Part shown: positions 56,023-58,676 of the stretch, in pieces
Layout of the letters: every line of letters starts with the position of its first letter
Position numbering within the stretch: position 1 is the first letter of the stretch
NCBI GenBank assembly: GCA_017552705.1
Contig: JAFZOY010000052.1
Location: forward strand, 1 to 58,676
Reading direction: 5' to 3'
DNA length: 58,676 bases
Source: Bacteroidales bacterium
GTDB lineage: Bacteria > Bacteroidota > Bacteroidia > Bacteroidales > UBA1715
Translations under genes and position numbers: made by a program
Notes under the pieces: generated by a model
Told to the model about the DNA's origin: nothing
What the model saw: the letters and a program-made list of their open reading frames with translations, nothing else
The model's database searches: none

Positions 56023-57099
56023 ATGGACAAATACTATATACGAGGAATGGAGCAATTGGGCGTCGGCGTTACCGATGTCAATGTTGCATGGAAATGGTAC
56101 CGCGAAAATTTTGGTGCCGATATAAAAATTCTTGACGATGATTCCGAAGCGAAATATATGCTTCGTTACACAGGCGGTGTTCCCCATCGCCGTCATGCCA
56201 TTTTGGCCGTTAGCTTGCAAGGCGGCGGCGGATTCGAGATTTGGCAATATAAATCGCACGAATCAACAAAACCGTTGTTCGACATTCAATTGGGCGATTT
56301 GGGTATTTTCGCAGGAAAAATAAAAACCGACAATCTTGAGAAAGCACAGGCATTTTTCAAGGCAAAAACCGACGGCACTAAAACATCGGAGATGGTAACC
56401 GACCCGAAAGGCGAAAAATATTTCTGGTTGCAAGACCCATTTGGAAACTATTTCCAAGTAGTTTTCGATGCAAGAAAATTCAAAGACGAAGGGAAAATCA
56501 CAGGACTTTCGGTTGGTGCGGTAATTGGCGTGCCTGACATTGAAAAAGCCAAAGACTTGTACAAAGACATTCTCGGCTACGACATAGAAGTTTACAATAC
56601 TGAATCAGCCGTTTGTGACGATTTTTCATTTGTTCCAGGAGGAAACAATTCATTCAAGAGATTGTTGCTCCGTCATTCCGAAGAACGTATAGGCGGATTT
56701 GGTAAAATTTTCGGAGCCAGCGAGATAGAACTTGTGGAAGTAACAGATCGTGAGCCGAAGAAAATGTTTGAAGGACGTTTTTGGGGCGACCGTGGTTTTA
56801 TTCACCTTTGTTTTGACGTACAAGGCGTTGACGTGCTCCGCAAAGTCTGCAAGGAGAAAGGATATCCATTTACCGTTGACACGCTCGAAGTGCTTAACGG
56901 TCAAGACTTTGACATGGGCGACTCATCGGGAATGTTTGCCTACATTGAAGATATGGGCGGCACACTGATAGAATTTACCGAAGCATACAAAATTCCTATC
57001 ACAAAATGGTATGCCCTGAAACTCAAAGGACGCGACCCGCAGAAACCATTGCCTAACCTATTGTTGAAGGCTTTGAAATTCAAGAAATACAAAGAATAG
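56023..57099 (+). CDS. VOC (glyoxalase/dioxygenase) family protein with two domains
   Basis: 358 residues made of two vicinal-oxygen-chelate halves. First half: EQLGVGVTDVNVAWKWYREN, GGGGFEIWQYKS and KYFWLQDPFGNYFQVVFD. Second half: VIGVPDIEKAKDLYKDILGYD, RGFIHLCFDVQGVDVL and GGTLIEFTEAY, with His and Glu in the metal-binding places of the second half (FIHL, IEFTE). The metal ligands in the first half are less clear. The family includes lyases, isomerases and extradiol dioxygenases; the substrate is unknown. A strong terminator follows it, closing the plus-strand series. Confidence 0.85.
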   Translation: MDKYYIRGMEQLGVGVTDVNVAWKWYRENFGADIKILDDDSEAKYMLRYTGGVPHRRHAILAVSLQGGGGFEIWQYKSHESTKPLFDIQLGDLGIFAGKIKTDNLEKAQAFFKAKTDGTKTSEMVTDPKGEKYFWLQDPFGNYFQVVFDARKFKDEGKITGLSVGAVIGVPDIEKAKDLYKDILGYDIEVYNTESAVCDDFSFVPGGNNSFKRLLLRHSEERIGGFGKIFGASEIELVEVTDREPKKMFEGRFWGDRGFIHLCFDVQGVDVLRKVCKEKGYPFTVDTLEVLNGQDFDMGDSSGMFAYIEDMGGTLIEFTEAYKIPITKWYALKLKGRDPQKPLPNLLLKALKFKKYKE

Positions 57100-57113
57100 A
57101 TTATTGTATCAGT

Positions 57114-57147
57114 GAGGCTGTCCAAAAAGTTTTGGCAGCCTCTTTCT
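57114..57147 (+). terminator. Intrinsic terminator after the VOC gene
   Basis: GAGGCTG pairs with CAGCCTC and CCAAAA with TTTTGG inside it, with one bulged T, followed by TTTCTT. It begins 15 bp after the stop codon. Confidence 0.85.
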
Positions 57148-57162
57148 TACCCTTTGATTACT

Positions 57163-57235
57163 CACCAGCCCCGTCATTTCGAGCGACAGCGAGAAATCTC
57201 CCAATTACACATTTCGCATTAAGCATTACGCATTA
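57163..57235 (-). repeat. Intergenic repeat, copy B (14-bp units plus REP-like segment)
   Basis: Reading on the minus strand it starts at the TAA stop of the T9SS tail remnant (57235): TAATGCGTAATGCT, then TAATGCGAAATGTG, then TAATTGGGAGATTTCTCGC and a REP-like segment ending in GGGGCTGGTG. From the second unit on it agrees with copy C (58295-58394) over about 59 bases with only a few differences, in the same orientation. Confidence 0.85.
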
Positions 57236-57289
57236 TTTCACAACCTTTACCGTTTCTCCCTCAACATTCACAAAAATAAATCTCAGTTT
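57233..57289 (-). pseudogene. Remnant of a T9SS type A tail (18 codons and stop)
   Basis: Minus strand: reads KLRFIFVNVEGETVKVVK and then TAA. This matches the end of the BspA-like protein (DGETVKVVK) at amino-acid level, and the DNA from 57256 to 57217 matches 2240-2279 at 38 of 40 positions. Immediately upstream on the minus strand the frame is closed by another TAA (57290-57292), next to the KilA-N stop (57298). I read it as what is left of a secreted-protein gene whose body was lost. Confidence 0.75.
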
Positions 57290-57297
57290 TTAGGTTT

Positions 57298-58107
57298 TCA
57301 TTCCTTCAGAACCTTCTTGCTTTCAACATTTTGCAGAATGTGCATTTGTTGAATGGCGATTTTGTTGAGTTTTAGCAGACGTTCGCTTTGCGGAATATTT
57401 TCATTGATAAATATGGAATTAATATTTTCCATGTTCGACAGGCAAATCAATTGGTTTATTGTGGCATAATCTCGCATATTGCCTTTGGCTTCAGGGTTGG
57501 CAAGCCGCCAATCTTGTGCCGTCATGCCAAATAACGCCATATTTAGTATATCGGCTTCCGACGCATAAATCTTATTAATCATGTCTTTTGTGAGTTCTGG
57601 AGGGACAAGATTCTGTTTGATTGCGTCGGAGTGAATATGATAGTTGATTTTTGAAAGTTCACGCTTAATATTCCAGCCTATTTGTTTTTGTTCTTCCGCC
57701 TTTAAACGTTGAAATTCCATGGCTACATATAATTCGAACTCGACCGAAATCCAACTGGCAAATTTGAAAGCTATGTCTTTATGTGCATAGGTACCACCAT
57801 ATCTACCAGATTTACAGACAATTCCAATTGCATCCGTTGTGTTTGTCCATTTTTGTGGAGATAATGTAAACGCATTGAGACCTGCCTGTTTTCTAAACTC
57901 CTCGAATTCGAGGGGTTTAAATTTCGGGTTATAAAGTGTTTCCCATAGTCCCAAATATTCTATGGTGTTTCTGTTTCTCATCCAATTGCCAATAACTGCC
58001 GCTGGCTCATTTGACTTGTGTTTTGCAATGTCAGTCAACGAAATATAATCTGATTCGTTAACTGTTACAATTGTAATTTCCGTGTTTTGTACCGTAATCT
58101 TTGCCAT
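57298..58107 (-). CDS. KilA-N domain protein
   Basis: 269 residues, soluble. The N-terminal KilA-N domain (about 15-130): DYISLTDIAKHKSNEPAAVI, GNWMRNRNTIEYLGLWE, then GGTYAHKDIAFKFASWISVEF and YVAMEFQRLKAEE, the typical end. The C-terminal half (about 140-269) is helical and includes YHIHSDAIKQNLVPPELTKD and MTAQDWRLANPEAKGNMRDY. KilA-N is a DNA-binding domain common in phages and mobile DNA. Here no other phage gene is near. The gene has its own -7 element and lies between direct repeats B and C. Target DNA and role are unknown. Confidence 0.85.
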   Translation of the reverse strand: MAKITVQNTEITIVTVNESDYISLTDIAKHKSNEPAAVIGNWMRNRNTIEYLGLWETLYNPKFKPLEFEEFRKQAGLNAFTLSPQKWTNTTDAIGIVCKSGRYGGTYAHKDIAFKFASWISVEFELYVAMEFQRLKAEEQKQIGWNIKRELSKINYHIHSDAIKQNLVPPELTKDMINKIYASEADILNMALFGMTAQDWRLANPEAKGNMRDYATINQLICLSNMENINSIFINENIPQSERLLKLNKIAIQQMHILQNVESKKVLKE

Positions 58108-58129
58108 AGTTAGTTGCGATTTTATTGGA

Positions 58130-58137
58130 CAAAAGTA
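58130..58137 (-). promoter_or_regulatory. -7 element for the KilA-N gene
   Basis: Minus-strand TACTTTTG fits TAnnTTTG, 22 bp before the ATG at 58107. Confidence 0.5.
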
Positions 58138-58192
58138 ATGTTTATTTTGGATTGTCCTGCACCATATTCACAAAAAAAGGGGGGAGCTCAGC

Positions 58193-58222
58193 AGATTCCT
58201 TGCCTGCGGCTGCGGAATGACG
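58193..58222 (+). repeat. REP-like palindromic segment
   Basis: AGATTCCTTGCC, TGC, then GGCTGCGGAATGACG: ATTCC pairs with GGAAT and GCC with GGC. The form is like the AGATTTCTCGC...AAATGAC segment of copies B and C, but on the opposite strand, so it is probably a divergent member of the same intergenic family. Confidence 0.5.
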
Positions 58223-58237
58223 ACGCCATCGAGAGAG

Positions 58238-58280
58238 GAAAAAAAGAAAGGAGAAAATGGCAGAGCCATTTTCTCCTTTC
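58238..58280 (-). terminator. Strong intrinsic terminator after the FISUMP gene (minus strand)
   Basis: GAAAGGAGAAAATGG (58246-58260) and CCATTTTCTCCTTTC (58266-58280) form a perfect 15-bp stem with a five-base loop. On the minus strand it is followed by TTTTTTTCC. It lies 112 bp beyond the FISUMP stop codon and downstream of repeat C. Confidence 0.9.
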
Positions 58281-58294
58281 TGTCCTTTATTCCC

Positions 58295-58394
58295 CACCAG
58301 CCCAGTCATTTAGGCGACAGCGAGAAATCTCCCAATTACGCATTTCGCATTAAGCATTGCGCATTAAGCATTGCGCATTAAGCATTACGCATTA
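58295..58394 (-). repeat. Intergenic repeat, copy C (four 14-bp units plus REP-like segment)
   Basis: On the minus strand it starts at the TAA of the FISUMP gene. Units: TAATGCGTAATGCT, TAATGCGCAATGCT (twice), TAATGCGAAATGCG; then TAATTGGGAGATTTCTCGC and the end GGGCTGGTG. On the plus strand the same tandem reads GCATTAAGCATTGC from 58347 to 58388. It is a direct repeat of copy B, 1.13 kb away. Confidence 0.88.
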
Positions 58395-58676
58395 TTCCTC
58401 AACACCACGCACAAGGCGGACAGAGCGCCCGCAGTAGCGGTCGTAGCCGTTGTACGTGTACACGTCGTCGCTGTAGAAGTCCAGATTGCTGGCGCCGCTG
58501 CTGTCGTAAGCCGAACTCGACCAATAGCCGCCGTAGGAACCAACGCTGCTCACGTCCGTCCCGAGACGGCCGCCCGCAGCAGGAAGAAACACCGCACCGT
58601 TCGCTTCCATCTTGCTCCATTCGGAAGCGGAATATGTGTTTTGCGACCAACCGCCTTCTCCATACGTAAATGTAAC
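58392..58676 (-). CDS. C-terminal part of a FISUMP/C-type-lectin-like protein (5' end outside window)
   Basis: The frame is open from the right window edge to TAA at 58392-58394, about 94 residues. It reads WSQNTYSASEWSKMEANGAV, FLPAAGGRLG, GYWSSSAYDSS and ends GRSVRLVRGVEE, the hallmark end of the Fibrobacter succinogenes major paralogous (FISUMP) domain, a C-type-lectin-like fold found on secreted or surface proteins. The DNA is clearly GC-richer than the rest of the window. From 58508 down to 58431, 22 of 26 codons end in C (TAC, GAC, AGC, GGC, CGC, TGC), which is unlike the codon use of neighbouring genes. It could be the variable region of a diversity-generating retroelement. The partial protein's N-terminal domains are not visible. 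Confidence 0.82.
   Translation of the reverse strand, partial: VTFTYGEGGWSQNTYSASEWSKMEANGAVFLPAAGGRLGTDVSSVGSYGGYWSSSAYDSSGASNLDFYSDDVYTYNGYDRYCGRSVRLVRGVEE

Noticed and set aside
57298..58107. Prophage signalled by KilA-N
   Set aside because: No integrase, capsid, portal, terminase or other phage gene is near; the repeats on either side belong to an intergenic family also found at 2261.
58347..58388. CRISPR-like array
   Set aside because: The 14-bp units abut each other without spacers, and no cas gene is present; it is a simple tandem repeat.
58399..58650. An arginine-rich alternative frame over the FISUMP end
   Set aside because: It is a shadow of the FISUMP frame produced by GC-rich NNC codons; the FISUMP frame shows family motifs and a fitting stop.

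Overview
The window looks like chromosomal DNA of an anaerobic member of the Bacteroidota, most likely order Bacteroidales. Reasons: type IX secretion (T9SS) cargo with both tail types (a type A tail on the protein ending at 2263 and a gliding-motility-type C-terminal domain on the 3,912-residue protein at 12956-24694), a T9SS Plug protein, DUF4835, DUF3822 and YegP-like proteins, recurring TAnnTTTG -7 promoter elements, AT-rich codon use, and a large oxygen-sensitive-type acyl-CoA dehydratase activase. No rRNA, tRNA, CRISPR array or complete mobile element was seen.

Layout. 1-2263: end of an unrecognised gene, then a BspA-like leucine-rich-repeat surface protein. 2414-9762: housekeeping genes (engB, obgE, adk, purE, a gamma-carbonic anhydrase homologue, a PAP2 phosphatase) mixed with envelope proteins. 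9843-12834: T9SS Plug, a small secreted repeat protein, and DNA polymerase III delta'. 12956-36092: a 23-kb run entirely on the minus strand. It starts from a promoter near 36114 with a polysaccharide operon (WecA/TagO-type initiator, Wza export lipoprotein, Wzc-type tyrosine kinase, ugd, gmd, fcl), followed by an unknown secreted protein with its own promoter and terminator, two glycosyltransferases, and the giant adhesin. 36231-40508: a 1,425-residue activase/dehydratase-like protein. 40542-47956: acyltransferase plus acyl carrier protein, DUF4835, recN, rsmD, DUF3822, a membrane-anchored protein and a RecD-like helicase. 48097-57099: a tight plus-strand series (LysM/periplasmic-binding fusion, MATE transporter, cytidylate-kinase-like protein, PagL-like deacylase, PBP4, SDR, VOC).

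57100-58676 is the accessory part. A KilA-N gene lies between two direct copies of an intergenic repeat. Beside one copy is an 18-codon leftover of a T9SS tail. The right edge is the 3' end of a C-type-lectin-like (FISUMP) gene whose last part is GC-rich and almost wholly made of NNC codons, the pattern expected of a diversity-generating retroelement variable region; no reverse transcriptase or template repeat lies within the window. A 14-bp tandem repeat begins exactly at the stop codon of the BspA-like gene, of the T9SS leftover and of the FISUMP gene, which may mark a recombination module at the ends of surface-protein genes.

Taken together, much of the window builds the cell surface: secretion machinery parts, secreted adhesins, an exported fucose/uronate-type polysaccharide, lipid A and peptidoglycan modification. 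All functions are inferred from reading motifs; no database search was run.
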